Below are positions 1 to 8,968 of a stretch of DNA of 64,000 nucleotides, piece by piece. The stretch is taken from positions 725,688-789,687 of the forward strand of contig NZ_RDBK01000008.1 in NCBI RefSeq assembly GCF_008042275.1. The letters are read 5' to 3'. Both the position numbers and the translations under genes were made by a program. The DNA comes from Streptomyces sp. OR43. Lineage in GTDB: Bacteria; Actinomycetota; Actinomycetes; Streptomycetales; Streptomycetaceae. How positions within the stretch are numbered: the first letter of the stretch is position 1; each line of letters begins with the position of its first letter. The notes under the pieces were generated by a model. That model did not search any database. It was not told where the DNA came from and saw nothing but the letters and a program-made list of their open reading frames with translations.

Positions 1-22
1 CGCTCCCGGGGTGAACAACGCG

Positions 23-2365
23 TCAGCACGCGCCGAGGTCCTGCCAGACGCCCCATTCGCCGGTGGTGCCGGGCGTCTCACCCTTCGTCCACCACTTGGC
101 CTTCCACTGGTGGGAACCGTGGCTGACGGTCGCCCCGGCCCCGTAGGAGTCCGAGGCACTCCAGGCCGCCGCCGCGCACGTGCCGCCGGTCGGGTCAGGG
201 CTCGGTCCGGTCGTGCCGGTCGGGTCCGGTGACGGTGTGCTGCCGCCCGGCTCGACGACGGTCGTACCGCGGGCCAGGTCGGCGGCCAGCGCGTATGACC
301 GCCCGCCGAACGTCACCGTCCAGTTGGACGGCGTGGACGTCGGCAGGTAGTAGACGAAGTCCACCTGTACCGAGGCGCCGGGTGCCAGGCTCTGCCAGGC
401 GGGCAGCTTCAGCGAGACGCGGTTGTAGTCGCCCTTCAGCCCTCCGATGTTGTTCGCGGCGGTGTGGTCGCTGCGCACGATCGTGGTGCCGAAGCCGGAC
501 TGGTCCTTGGCGTTGGCGGGCGCCGACGTCGCGTAGTCGAACTGGAACTCCGTACCGCCCGGCAGCGTCGCCTTCGTGTGGTTCGTGATCTTCAGCTTGG
601 GACTGATCGGGTAGTTGGAGTCGCCCAGCGGGAACTGGTCGAAGGAGACGTCGATGTCCAGGGCCTGCGCGGGCAGGTCGGTGGTGGAGCGCTTCGCCCC
701 GTACGGCGCAGCCGACTTGAAGGTGTCGTACATCGTCGAGGTGAGCGTGGAGCCGGGCTCGTACTGGCCCTTGGCCGCGTTCCAGCCGTAGTCGCCCGCG
801 AGTTCCCAGATCATCGTGCCGCCGATGCCCTTGTCGGCCACGTAGGCCGCCTTGGCCTTCACCGACTGCTCGTCCTCGGTGGAGAGGAAGACCTTCTTCT
901 CGGCGTTCCACAGCCAGGGCGCGACGAGCGTCGCGTCGTAGTTGCGGACGTAGGTGCCGGTCAGCTTCGTGTCCGCCGGGAATCCGTAGTCCGTGACGTA
1001 GTCGCCGACGACGCCCTTCTCCAGGTTCTTCGCGTGCCACATCGGGTTGGAGCCGGCCGGTGCCTCCTTGCCCGCGGTGTCCTGGTCGTGCCAGAGGTTG
1101 TCGATGCCGACGGCCCCGTCCCCGCACTTGGTCAGGCCCGCGCCGGCCGGGCAGTTCGTGGCGGCCGCCTTGCCCCAGAGGCCGTTGGTGCCGCCCTGCA
1201 CGTTCTTGAAGCCGCGTGTGTAGTACGGCAGCCCGATGTTGATCCGGCCGGACGGCATCGAGCCGCGGAAGTAGTGGTAGGCCCAGTCGGTGTTGAGGTA
1301 GCCGGTCCCGCCGTACTGCGAGGTCGAGTAGACGCTCGCCTGGGCGAGTTCGGCGTCCTTTCCGTCGTCGAACAGGGCCGCGTTCGGGCCGACGTACTCG
1401 TTCCAGGCGCCGTGCAGGTCGTACGACATGATGTTGACGTAGTCCAGGTACTTCTGGACCTGGAAGGTCTCCATGCCGCGCAGCAGATAGCCGGACGAGG
1501 GCGCGGCGACGCTGAGCAGGTAGTGCTTGCCGTCGGCGGCGGACGCGCGGTCGAGCTTCTCGCGCAGCGTCTTCATCAGCGCGGCGTAGCCCTTGACCAG
1601 ACCGGCCCGGCGGGCGTTGGACAGGGTCCAGTCCAGCGGGTTGCCGGCGTCTTTCATCGTGGTCGGGTACTCGTAGTCGATGTCGACGCCGTTGAAGCCG
1701 TACTTCTTGATGAAGTCGACCGTCGAGTCGGCGAAGGTGTTGATTCCGGCCTGGTTGACCGAGCCGTCGGCGTTGGTCGCCATCGAGTAGAAGCCGCCGG
1801 AGTCCACCCGCTTGCCGCTGTCGTCGAAGTAGCCGCCGGTCTCGGCCCAGCCGCCCACCGACACCATCGTCTTCACGTTCGGGTGCTGCTTCTTGAACTT
1901 GTTGAGCAGGTTGAAATGACCCTTGTAGGGGAGGCCCGGGTCCATTTCGGCACCGGCGACTCCCGGCCACGTCATACCGGTCGAGGCGTTCTCCGGCCCG
2001 TCGCCGCCGACCGAGAGCCTGTTGGCGCCGTCGACATGGGCGAACGCGTAGTTGAGGTGGGTGACCTTGTCCCACGGGATGTCGGAGGCCAGGTAGGCGG
2101 GCTTGCCGTCCTTGCCGGTCCGCCAGTTGGTGAAGTAGCCGATGACCCGCCGCGGGTGGTCGGCGCCCATCTTCTCGCGGCCCTCGGAGTCGTACACGGA
2201 GCAGTACGGGACGGCCACGCCCGGGGTCTCGTAGAGCCCGTCGGGGCGACAGGACTCCTGGTCGGCGGCTTGTGAGGGAGTTGCGGCGAGCGAGCCGATC
2301 AGCAGGGCGGCGACGCCGGCGCCGGCTGCGAGCAGGGTGGCTCTCGCGCGAGTGGGGGACAGCAC
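23..2365 (-). CDS. Secreted GH18 chitinase with C-terminal chitin-binding domain
   Basis: Secreted endochitinase that hydrolyses chitin outside the cell. I place the start at GTG 2365, 8 nt after AGGAGG, giving 780 aa. A Sec-type signal peptide (about residues 1-33, ending in SQAA) is followed by a GH18 barrel. The motif GVDIDYEYP carries the catalytic acid Glu232. A beta-rich accessory domain (about 590-710), a Pro/Thr/Gly linker and a CBM5/12-like domain with Trp pairs (WKAKWW) at the end follow. The promoter carries two DasR-like sites, so induction by GlcNAc/chitin breakdown is inferred. It lies divergent from the riboflavin operon. Confidence 0.93.
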   Translation of the reverse strand: MLSPTRARATLLAAGAGVAALLIGSLAATPSQAADQESCRPDGLYETPGVAVPYCSVYDSEGREKMGADHPRRVIGYFTNWRTGKDGKPAYLASDIPWDKVTHLNYAFAHVDGANRLSVGGDGPENASTGMTWPGVAGAEMDPGLPYKGHFNLLNKFKKQHPNVKTMVSVGGWAETGGYFDDSGKRVDSGGFYSMATNADGSVNQAGINTFADSTVDFIKKYGFNGVDIDYEYPTTMKDAGNPLDWTLSNARRAGLVKGYAALMKTLREKLDRASAADGKHYLLSVAAPSSGYLLRGMETFQVQKYLDYVNIMSYDLHGAWNEYVGPNAALFDDGKDAELAQASVYSTSQYGGTGYLNTDWAYHYFRGSMPSGRINIGLPYYTRGFKNVQGGTNGLWGKAAATNCPAGAGLTKCGDGAVGIDNLWHDQDTAGKEAPAGSNPMWHAKNLEKGVVGDYVTDYGFPADTKLTGTYVRNYDATLVAPWLWNAEKKVFLSTEDEQSVKAKAAYVADKGIGGTMIWELAGDYGWNAAKGQYEPGSTLTSTMYDTFKSAAPYGAKRSTTDLPAQALDIDVSFDQFPLGDSNYPISPKLKITNHTKATLPGGTEFQFDYATSAPANAKDQSGFGTTIVRSDHTAANNIGGLKGDYNRVSLKLPAWQSLAPGASVQVDFVYYLPTSTPSNWTVTFGGRSYALAADLARGTTVVEPGGSTPSPDPTGTTGPSPDPTGGTCAAAAWSASDSYGAGATVSHGSHQWKAKWWTKGETPGTTGEWGVWQDLGAC

Positions 2366-2480
2366 GTTCGGTTCCTCCTGTGGAGGTCGGCAGAACACAA
2401 CTGGCAAGGGGGTGGGTCGTGTTGGTTCCCGGGTGTGCGCACACCCGGAACCGCTCCTCGGAGGTGACGCAGAGATTAAG

Positions 2481-2494
2481 AGGACTAGACCAGT
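2481..2494. promoter_or_regulatory. DasR-type operator (dre) 1 of chitinase gene
   Basis: AGGACTAGACCAGT reads ACTGGTCTAGTCCT on the other strand. It matches the Streptomyces chitinase operator family (consensus close to ACTGGTCTAGACCA), bound by the GntR repressor DasR. It lies about 115 nt upstream of the chitinase start. Confidence 0.8.
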
Positions 2495-2502
2495 GCGTCA
2501 AT

Positions 2503-2516
2503 AGGTCTGGACCAAT
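2503..2516. promoter_or_regulatory. DasR-type operator (dre) 2 of chitinase gene
   Basis: AGGTCTGGACCAAT is a second, slightly diverged copy of the same operator. Its centre is exactly 22 bp from the first site, two helical turns, so both would lie on one DNA face. The second chitinase gene (start 17869) has the same arrangement. Confidence 0.75.
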
Positions 2517-2630
2517 AGGGTGCGAGTGTCCGAAAAAAGCCCTTGTCACGGCCTGTCTGTGAGCCACTCCACAGCGTTCGCCCGTATGGGGCATGGCCAC
2601 TCGTGGCACACTGATCGTGTACCAGCAGCA

Positions 2631-2757
2631 GCGCACTCCGGGGTCGGTGCAATTCCGAACCGGCGGTTATAGTCCGCGACCCGTCCGCATCCAGCGGCCG
2701 GTTGACCAGGTGGGATTCCTGGACCGACGGTTAAAGTCCGGATGGGAGGCAGTGCGC
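2631..2757 (+). promoter_or_regulatory. FMN riboswitch (RFN element)
   Basis: The region has the conserved RFN features: GGGGTCGGTG near 2640, AACCGGCGGTTATAGTCC near 2658, ACCGACGGTTAAAGTCCGGATGGGAG near 2722, and closing strands GCGCACT/AGTGCGC at the two ends. In this family FMN binding represses the downstream riboflavin genes. ribD starts 159 nt downstream. How the switch acts (translation or termination) cannot be seen directly. Confidence 0.95.
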
Positions 2758-2916
2758 GGCGGGCCGTTTCGCGGGTACGCCGCCGTCGGCGGATGGGTTT
2801 CGGGCGACCGGTCCATCCGTTTTTCGGGCATTCGGCGTCCTTCTGCGCGACGTACCGCTTCATCTGTCGTCATCGACAGGCCCCGGAGTCCGTGCCCGAA
2901 GAGGCAGGAGGACCCG

Positions 2917-4017
2917 GTGGACACCGCAGCCGACACCACCGCCATGCGCCGAGCCATCGAGCTCGCCGCCCGCGGCCTCGGCTCCACCAGCCCCAATCCG
3001 GTCGTCGGATGCGTCGTCCTCGACGCGACGGGTCACCCCGTCGGTGAGGGCTACCACCAGCGCGCCGGCGGGCCGCACGCCGAGATCCACGCCCTGCGCG
3101 CGGCCGGCGAGAAGGCCCGGGGCGGCACCGCCTACGTCACCCTCGAACCCTGCAACCACACCGGCCGCACCGGCCCCTGTGCCCAGGCGCTCGTCGAGGC
3201 CGGGATCGCCCGTGTCGTGTACGCGGTCGGCGACCCGAACCCGCAGGCCACGGGCGGTGCGGACACCCTGCGCGCCGCCGGGACCAAGGCCGAGCAGGGG
3301 CTGCTCGCCGAAGAGGCCGAAGCGGTCAACGCCGCCTGGCTGACCTCGGTGCGCCTCGGCCGCCCGCACGTCACCTGGAAGTACGCGGCGACCCTGGACG
3401 GCCGGATCGCGGCCGCCGACGCCACCAGCCGCTGGATCACCTCCGCCGAGGCCCGTGCCGACGTCCACCGCCTGCGCGCCGAGGCGGACGCGGTCGTGGT
3501 CGGCTCCGGCACCGCCCGCACCGACGACCCGCAGCTCGGGGCGCGGGGCATCGACGATGCGGTCCAGCCCTTGCGTGTGGTGGTCGACACCGCCGCCACC
3601 GCCGTACGTCCCGGTGCCCGGGTCCTCGACCCCACCGCACCCACCGTGATCGCGGTCGCCGACGACGCCGACGCGCGCCACCTCCCCGCCGAGTCCGTCC
3701 TGCGGCTGCCTCGCGCGGCGGGCGGCCCCGGCCTGGACCTTCCCGCACTCCTCGCCGCCCTCCACGGGCGCGGCGTCCGCTCCGTACTCCTCGAAGGCGG
3801 CCCGACCCTGGCCGGGGCCTTCGTCGCGGCGGGACTGGTCGACAAGGTCGTCGGCTACCTCGCCCCCGTGCTCCTCGGCGCAGGCCCCGCGGCCCTCGCC
3901 GACGCCGGAATCTCCACCATCGCCGAGGCGTTGCGCCTCGATGTGACCGAGACCGAACACATCGGCCCCGATCTGCGCATCACCGCCGTCCCCGGCCCCG
4001 CCCGGAAGGAAAACTGA
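2917..4017 (+). CDS. ribD: Bifunctional riboflavin deaminase/reductase RibD
   Basis: Carries out the deamination and side-chain reduction steps between GTP cyclohydrolase II and lumazine synthase. The start is GTG 2917 behind GGCAGGAGGA; longer readings would run into the riboswitch leader. The 366-aa protein has an N-terminal cytidine-deaminase-like zinc domain (SPNPVVGC, HAEIHAL, EPCNHTGRTGPC). The C-terminal half is a DHFR-like reductase (about residues 145-360). It is the first gene of a riboflavin operon and the stop codon touches the GTG of ribE. Confidence 0.96.
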   Translation: MDTAADTTAMRRAIELAARGLGSTSPNPVVGCVVLDATGHPVGEGYHQRAGGPHAEIHALRAAGEKARGGTAYVTLEPCNHTGRTGPCAQALVEAGIARVVYAVGDPNPQATGGADTLRAAGTKAEQGLLAEEAEAVNAAWLTSVRLGRPHVTWKYAATLDGRIAAADATSRWITSAEARADVHRLRAEADAVVVGSGTARTDDPQLGARGIDDAVQPLRVVVDTAATAVRPGARVLDPTAPTVIAVADDADARHLPAESVLRLPRAAGGPGLDLPALLAALHGRGVRSVLLEGGPTLAGAFVAAGLVDKVVGYLAPVLLGAGPAALADAGISTIAEALRLDVTETEHIGPDLRITAVPGPARKEN

Positions 4018-4635
4018 GTGTTCACCGGAATTGTCGAAGAACTGGGTGAGGTCACCGCCGTCGAGAAGCTCGACGACGCCTCCCGCTTCCGTCTGCGCGG
4101 CCCCGTCGTCACGGAAGGCGCCAAGCACGGTGACTCGATCGCCGTCAACGGTGTCTGCCTGACCGTCGTGGACCTCGGCGAGCACGAGTTCACCGCCGAT
4201 GTGATGGCCGAGACGCTGAACCGCTCCAGCCTCGGAGCCCTGGCCACGGGCTCCCGGGTCAATCTGGAGCGCCCCATGGCGCTCGGCGGCCGGCTCGGCG
4301 GGCACATCGTCCAGGGCCACGTGGACGGCACGGGCCGCATCATCGAGCGCCGGGTCTCCGAGAACTGGGAGATCGTGAAGATCTCCCTCCCCGCGGACCT
4401 CACCCGGTACGTGGTGGAGAAGGGCTCGATCACCGTCGACGGCGTCAGCCTGACCGTCGTGGACGCCGGGCCCGACTACTTCACCATCAGCCTCATCCCC
4501 ACCACCCTCGCCCTGACCACGCTCGGCATCAAGGAGCCCGGCGACCCGGTCAACCTGGAGGTGGACGTCATCGCGAAGTACGTCGAGCGGCTGCTCGGCA
4601 ACTCCGCGCAGGAGCCCGGGGAGAGTGCAGAGTGA
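4018..4635 (+). CDS. ribE: Riboflavin synthase alpha chain
   Basis: Dismutates two 6,7-dimethyl-8-ribityllumazine molecules to riboflavin plus the pyrimidinedione that RibH reuses. The 205-aa length and the two homologous halves are typical: MFTGIVEELG begins barrel one, and GQGHVDG-like residues (VQGHVDGTG) precede barrel two. The GTG start follows the ribD TGA with no gap, and the end overlaps the next start by 4 nt, so the genes are translationally coupled. The symbol ribC is used in some species. Confidence 0.96.
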   Translation: MFTGIVEELGEVTAVEKLDDASRFRLRGPVVTEGAKHGDSIAVNGVCLTVVDLGEHEFTADVMAETLNRSSLGALATGSRVNLERPMALGGRLGGHIVQGHVDGTGRIIERRVSENWEIVKISLPADLTRYVVEKGSITVDGVSLTVVDAGPDYFTISLIPTTLALTTLGIKEPGDPVNLEVDVIAKYVERLLGNSAQEPGESAE

Positions 4636-5276
4636 GCGCGCTCGACTGGCTGAACTCGGAGGCGTTCACCGTCTTCGACCAGCACATCATCTGGTCCGAC
4701 ATGATCGGCAACACGATCGGTCTGATCGCCCTGACCCTCGGCTGGCTCCGCTCGATCTGGACCTGGCCCGCCCAGCTCCTGTCCGGCGCCGTGCTGGTCG
4801 CCGCCAACGTCTCCGTCCACCAGGCCGGCAGCGTTGGCAAGCAGGTCATCGTCATCGCGGTGGCGGTCTGGGGCTGGCAGCAGTGGACCCGGGGCCGGCA
4901 GCAGGCCCAGGACGGCTCCATCGCCGTACGGTTCGCCACCTGGCGTGAGCGCGGCTACCTGCTCGGCGGCGCCGCCCTCGGCACCCTCGCGGTCGGCGGC
5001 CTGTTCACCGCGTTCCCCTCGCTCTCCTGGAGCCCGTGGGCGGACGCGTACATATTCGCCGGGACGCTGGTGGCGATGCTCGCCCAGGCCCGCGGCATGG
5101 TCGAGTTCTGGTTCGCCTGGCTCCTCGTCGACCTGGTCGGCGTCCCGCTCAACTTCCACAGCGGGCTCGCCTTCTCCGGTCTCATCTACGTCGTCTACGG
5201 GGCCCTCGTCCTGTGGGGCATGCGCGACTGGTGGCTGCGTACGCGGACACCCGCTCTGGAAGGAGCCACGGCATGA
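4632..5276 (+). CDS. ribM: RibM/PnuC-type vitamin transporter
   Basis: The 214-aa integral membrane protein has the PnuC fold: several hydrophobic helices and aromatic-rich loops such as WGWQQW and the C-terminal WGMRDWW. PnuC homologues carry vitamins by facilitated diffusion. Members embedded in actinobacterial rib operons (RibM) carry riboflavin, so import of riboflavin/FMN is inferred from position. Its GTG overlaps the ribE stop (GTGA) and its own stop overlaps the ATG of ribBA. Confidence 0.88.
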   Translation: MSALDWLNSEAFTVFDQHIIWSDMIGNTIGLIALTLGWLRSIWTWPAQLLSGAVLVAANVSVHQAGSVGKQVIVIAVAVWGWQQWTRGRQQAQDGSIAVRFATWRERGYLLGGAALGTLAVGGLFTAFPSLSWSPWADAYIFAGTLVAMLAQARGMVEFWFAWLLVDLVGVPLNFHSGLAFSGLIYVVYGALVLWGMRDWWLRTRTPALEGATA

Positions 5277-6571
5277 CTGCCCAGCCCACCTGGTTGCACC
5301 GCGAGCACGAAGCACCCGTCGAGGACCTCTCCCTCGACCCCGTCGAGCAGGCCATCCGTGACATCGCCGCGGGCCGGCCCGTCGTGGTCGTCGACGACGA
5401 GGACCGGGAGAACGAGGGCGACCTCGTGATCGCGGCCGAGAAGGCCACCCCTGAGATCGTCGCCTTCATGATGAGCGAGTGCCGCGGACTCATCTGCGCG
5501 CCCATGGAGAACGACGAGCTGGAACGGCTCGAACTGCCGCAGATGGTCGCGCACAACACCGAGTCGATGAAAACCGCCTTCACCGTCTCCGTCGATGCCT
5601 CGGCAGCCCACGGCGTGAGCACCGGCATCTCCGCCGCCGACCGGGCCGCCACGCTCCGGCTGCTCGCGGGCGGCACGGCAGGACCGGGCGACTTCGTGCG
5701 CCCCGGCCACATCTTCCCGCTGCGCGCCCGCTCCGGCGGGGTCCTCGTGCGCAACGGCCACACCGAGGCCGCCGTCGACCTGGCCCGGCTGGCCGGACTG
5801 CGGCCCGCGGGTGCGATCGTCGAGATCGCCGGGGAGGACGGCGTCATGCTGCGCCTGCCCCAGCTGGTGCCGTTCGCCCGCAAGCACGGACTGACGATCA
5901 TCTCCATCGAGGACCTGATCGCCTACCGCCGTACCTCCGAGCCCACCGTCCGCCGTGAGGCCGAGGTACGGCTGCCGACCGACTTCGGCGCGTTCACCGC
6001 GTACGGCTACCGCTCCACCGTGGACGGCGTCGAACACGTCGCGCTGGTCCATGGCGACATCGGGACCGGCGAGGACGTCCTGGTCCGGATGCACTCCGAG
6101 TGCCTGACCGGCGACATCTTCCAGTCCCAGCGCTGCGACTGCGGCCCCCAGCTGCACGCCTCCATGCGGCGCATCACGGAGGAGGGCCGCGGAGTCGTCG
6201 TCTATCTGCGCGGCCACGAGGGCCGCGGCATCGGGCTGCTGTCCAAGCTGCGCGCGTACGAACTCCAGGAGCGCGGCGTCGACACGCTGGACGCCAACCT
6301 GGAGCTCGGCCTGCCCGCCGACGCCCGGGACTACGCGGCCGGCGCCCAGATCCTCAAGGACCTCGGCGTCCACAGCCTGCGGCTCATGACAAACAACCCG
6401 GACAAGACCGCCGCCGTCCTGCGGCACGGCCTGGCGGTCACCGGCCGGGAGCCGATGCCCGTCCAGGCGGGCGAGCACAACCTGCGCTACCTGCGCACCA
6501 AGCGCGACCGCATGGGGCACGACCTGCCCTGGCTCGACGCCGCCACCGCGTCGACCTGCGGCAACCAGTAA
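5273..6571 (+). CDS. ribBA: Bifunctional DHBP synthase / GTP cyclohydrolase II
   Basis: Makes both precursors of riboflavin: 3,4-dihydroxy-2-butanone 4-phosphate from ribulose 5-phosphate, and the first pyrimidine from GTP. The 432-aa protein has an N-terminal RibB domain ([11 protein letters not shown] motif, about residues 1-210). The C-terminal RibA domain has the zinc cysteines Cys277, Cys288 and Cys290 ([16 protein letters not shown]) and the [10 protein letters not shown] motif. The ATG overlaps the stop of the transporter, with AAGGAG upstream. Confidence 0.96.
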   Translation: MTAQPTWLHREHEAPVEDLSLDPVEQAIRDIAAGRPVVVVDDEDRENEGDLVIAAEKATPEIVAFMMSECRGLICAPMENDELERLELPQMVAHNTESMKTAFTVSVDASAAHGVSTGISAADRAATLRLLAGGTAGPGDFVRPGHIFPLRARSGGVLVRNGHTEAAVDLARLAGLRPAGAIVEIAGEDGVMLRLPQLVPFARKHGLTIISIEDLIAYRRTSEPTVRREAEVRLPTDFGAFTAYGYRSTVDGVEHVALVHGDIGTGEDVLVRMHSECLTGDIFQSQRCDCGPQLHASMRRITEEGRGVVVYLRGHEGRGIGLLSKLRAYELQERGVDTLDANLELGLPADARDYAAGAQILKDLGVHSLRLMTNNPDKTAAVLRHGLAVTGREPMPVQAGEHNLRYLRTKRDRMGHDLPWLDAATASTCGNQ

Positions 6572-6607
6572 CACACCAGCACCGATCCGGAACGAAGTAG
6601 GAGAGAC

Positions 6608-7093
6608 ATGAGCGGCAAGGGCGCACCCGAACTGTCCGTACGCAACTGCGGTGACCTGCGCGTCGCCGTCGTCGCGGCGCAGTGGCACGAGAAGGTCATG
6701 GACGGACTCGTCGACGGTGCACTGCGCGCGCTGCACGAGCTGGGCATCGACGAGCCGACCCTGCTGCGGGTCCCCGGCAGCTTCGAGCTCCCGGTCGTCG
6801 CGAAGGTGCTGGCCGGCCGCGGTTACGACGCGATCGTCGCCCTCGGCGTGATCATCCGCGGCGGCACCCCGCACTTCGAATACGTGTCCCACGGTGTCAC
6901 CAACGGCCTGACGCAGGTCGCCGTGGACACCGGTGTCCCCGTCGGCTTCGGTGTCCTCACGTGCGACACGGAGGAGCAGGCACTCGACCGGGCAGGCCTG
7001 GACGGGTCCAACGAGGACAAGGGGCACGAAGCGGTCACCGCCGCCGTGGCCACCGCCACCACACTGCGCTCGGTCAGCGAACCCTGGCGCTGA
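6608..7093 (+). CDS. ribH: 6,7-dimethyl-8-ribityllumazine synthase
   Basis: Condenses the ribityl pyrimidine with DHBP to lumazine, the substrate of RibE. The 161-aa length is standard. Motifs include VPGSFELPV near residue 58, [14 protein letters not shown] with the catalytic His, and [12 protein letters not shown]. The ATG has GTAGGAGAG upstream. It is the last riboflavin gene of the operon; hisE follows after 35 nt, so read-through into the histidine genes is likely. Confidence 0.96.
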   Translation: MSGKGAPELSVRNCGDLRVAVVAAQWHEKVMDGLVDGALRALHELGIDEPTLLRVPGSFELPVVAKVLAGRGYDAIVALGVIIRGGTPHFEYVSHGVTNGLTQVAVDTGVPVGFGVLTCDTEEQALDRAGLDGSNEDKGHEAVTAAVATATTLRSVSEPWR

Positions 7094-7128
7094 GTGCGGG
7101 TCCGGGACCCCGTATTCTTAAGGACATC

Positions 7129-7401
7129 ATGGCGAACAAAACCTTCGAAGAGCTCTTCGCCGAGCTGCAGCTCAAGGCCGCCAACGGCGACCCCTCCACG
7201 TCCCGTACCGCCGAACTGGTGGACAAGGGCGTGCATGCCATCGGCAAGAAGGTCGTCGAGGAGGCCGCCGAAGTCTGGATGGCCGCCGAGCACGAGAGCA
7301 AGGACGCGGCCGCCGAGGAGATCTCGCAACTGCTGTACCACGTCCAGGTGATGATGGTCGCGCGCGGAATCTCCCTCGACGACGTCTACGCCCACCTCTG
7401 A
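7129..7401 (+). CDS. hisE: Phosphoribosyl-ATP pyrophosphatase
   Basis: Second step of histidine synthesis: hydrolyses phosphoribosyl-ATP to phosphoribosyl-AMP. The 90-aa single-domain enzyme is an all-alpha MazG-like NTP pyrophosphohydrolase with the [10 protein letters not shown] and EEISQLLYH metal-binding motifs. The ATG at 7129 has AAGGA 4 nt upstream. A TATTCT hexamer 10 nt before the start could be a -10 box giving a very short leader. hisG follows. Confidence 0.94.
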   Translation: MANKTFEELFAELQLKAANGDPSTSRTAELVDKGVHAIGKKVVEEAAEVWMAAEHESKDAAAEEISQLLYHVQVMMVARGISLDDVYAHL

Positions 7402-7460
7402 GCACGACCTCCGCACCCGCCCGACGTCCCAGAACCCCTTCGCAAAGGAAACCCGACCTC

Positions 7461-8309
7461 ATGCTGCGCATCGCCGTCCCCAACAAGGGTGCTATCTCCG
7501 GGCCTGCGATGGCGATGCTCCATGAGGCGGGCTACAAGCAGCGCAAGGAGTCCAAGGAACTCGTCCTCGTCGACCCCGAGAACCAGGTCGAGTTCTTCTA
7601 CCTGCGCCCGCGCGACATCGCGATCTACGTCAGTTCGGGCCGCCTCGACATCGGCATCACCGGCCGCGACCTGCTGCTGGACTCCGGTGCCGATGCCGAG
7701 GAGATCCTCCAGCTCGGCTTCGCCCGCTCCACCTTCCGCTACGCCACCAAGCCCGGCACCGCCGCCGGGCCGCAGGACTTCGACGGCATGACCATCGCCA
7801 CCTCCTACGAGGGCATCGTCGCCAAGCACCTGGCCGACACCGGCGTCAACGCCTCCGTCGTCCACCTCGACGGCGCCGTCGAGACGGCCATCGAACTCGG
7901 CGTCGCCCAGATCATCGCCGACGTCGTCGAGACCGGCACCAGCATGCGCAACGCCGGACTCGAAGTCATCGGCGAGCCGATCATGAAGTCGGAGGCGGTC
8001 GTCATCCGCCGGACCGGCGCCGACGCCGACGACCCCAAGGTCCAGCAGTTCCTGCGCCGCCTCCAGGGCGTCCTGGTGGCCCGCAGCTACGTGATGATGG
8101 ACTACGACTGCCGCGTCGAGCACCTGGAGCGCGCCGTGGCCCTCACCCCGGGTCTGGAGTCGCCGACCATCTCCCCGCTGCACCACGAGGGCTGGGTCGC
8201 CGTCCGCTCCATGGTCGCCTCCAAGGAGGCGCAGCGGATCATGGACGACCTGTACGACCTCGGTGCCCGCGCCATCCTCACCACGGCCATCCACGCCTGC
8301 CGCCTCTGA
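7461..8309 (+). CDS. hisG: ATP phosphoribosyltransferase (long form)
   Basis: Committed step of histidine synthesis: PRPP + ATP to phosphoribosyl-ATP. At 282 aa it is the long, self-sufficient form with a C-terminal regulatory domain, so no HisZ is needed. It begins MLRIAVPNKG and has the DIGITGRDLL and VETGTSMRNAGLEV motifs typical of the family. The AAAGGAA ribosome site lies 11 nt before the ATG. Feedback inhibition by histidine is known for the family. The other his genes are not in this window. Confidence 0.96.
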   Translation: MLRIAVPNKGAISGPAMAMLHEAGYKQRKESKELVLVDPENQVEFFYLRPRDIAIYVSSGRLDIGITGRDLLLDSGADAEEILQLGFARSTFRYATKPGTAAGPQDFDGMTIATSYEGIVAKHLADTGVNASVVHLDGAVETAIELGVAQIIADVVETGTSMRNAGLEVIGEPIMKSEAVVIRRTGADADDPKVQQFLRRLQGVLVARSYVMMDYDCRVEHLERAVALTPGLESPTISPLHHEGWVAVRSMVASKEAQRIMDDLYDLGARAILTTAIHACRL

Positions 8310-8331
8310 CGGCGGGACACGGAAGAAGACC

Positions 8332-8784
8332 ATGCCAGCCCCCGCACTCCCCGCCCTTCCGGTCACCTTCCGGCCCACCCGGACCCGGGTGGTCCTGCTG
8401 ACCGTCGGAGCGGTGATGTTCGCCGTCATCACCGCCGTCGCCTTCACCCTGGAACAGCTCAGCGGGGGAGAGCGGGCCAGCTTCGTCTTCACCGCGCTGC
8501 TCTTCTTCGGCGTCCTGGCGCTGCTCAGCCGCCCCAGGATCGTGGCGGACGACAACGGGGTGACGGTCGTCAATCTCACCCGCACCAGGCGGCTGTCCTG
8601 GGCGGAGATCGTGCGCGTCAACCTGCGCGCCGGCGACCCGTGGGTCTTCCTCGACCTCAGCGACGGGACCAGCATGCCCGCTCTCGGCATCCAGCCCGGA
8701 ATCGCCAAGGAGCAGGCCATCCGCGACGCCCGAACGCTCCGCGCCCTCGCCGAGAACCACGGCACCGGCACGGACAACCGCTGA
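8332..8784 (+). CDS. Small membrane protein with bacterial PH domain
   Basis: The 150-aa protein has two N-terminal membrane segments (about residues 20-42 and 50-66). A short C-terminal beta-rich segment follows (RIVADDNGVTVVNLTRTRRLSWAEIVRV), the pattern of the actinobacterial PH-domain family (PF10756-like). The function of this family is unknown. It sits 22 nt after hisG and probably ends that transcript; a GC-rich hairpin with a short T run follows. Confidence 0.75.
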   Translation: MPAPALPALPVTFRPTRTRVVLLTVGAVMFAVITAVAFTLEQLSGGERASFVFTALLFFGVLALLSRPRIVADDNGVTVVNLTRTRRLSWAEIVRVNLRAGDPWVFLDLSDGTSMPALGIQPGIAKEQAIRDARTLRALAENHGTGTDNR

Positions 8785-8818
8785 GCCCCCTGCCCCGTAC
8801 GGCCTCTCGTTGATTACT

Positions 8819-8965
8819 CTGGAGGGCGGCGGCGCCCTGAGCGCCCCGCCCCGCACCAGAGGCCCCCGAGGCCCGCGGGGCTTTCCTGCGACCCAAGGAG
8901 TGACTCCCTCCAGCAATGGACGGATCGTCCGGTAGTACCTGCGCCGCCCCTTCCGTGGAGGCGGC
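8819..8965 (+). promoter_or_regulatory. Structured leader before CNNM transporter genes
   Basis: CTGGAGGG (8819-8826) is the perfect complement of CCCTCCAG (8906-8913) and encloses a GCCCC/GGGGC hairpin ending in GGGGCTTTCC, terminator-like. A further hairpin CCGCC/GGCGG (near 8943-8965) would pair up the ribosome site just before the ATG of the first CNNM gene. It could simply be the terminator of the previous operon plus a leader, or an attenuator. I do not recognise it as a known riboswitch class. Confidence 0.4.
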
Positions 8966-8968
8966 GGT

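Noticed and set aside
195..2636. 813-aa minus-strand frame
   Set aside because: Arg/Gly/Pro-rich shadow of the chitinase gene in another frame, running across its promoter.
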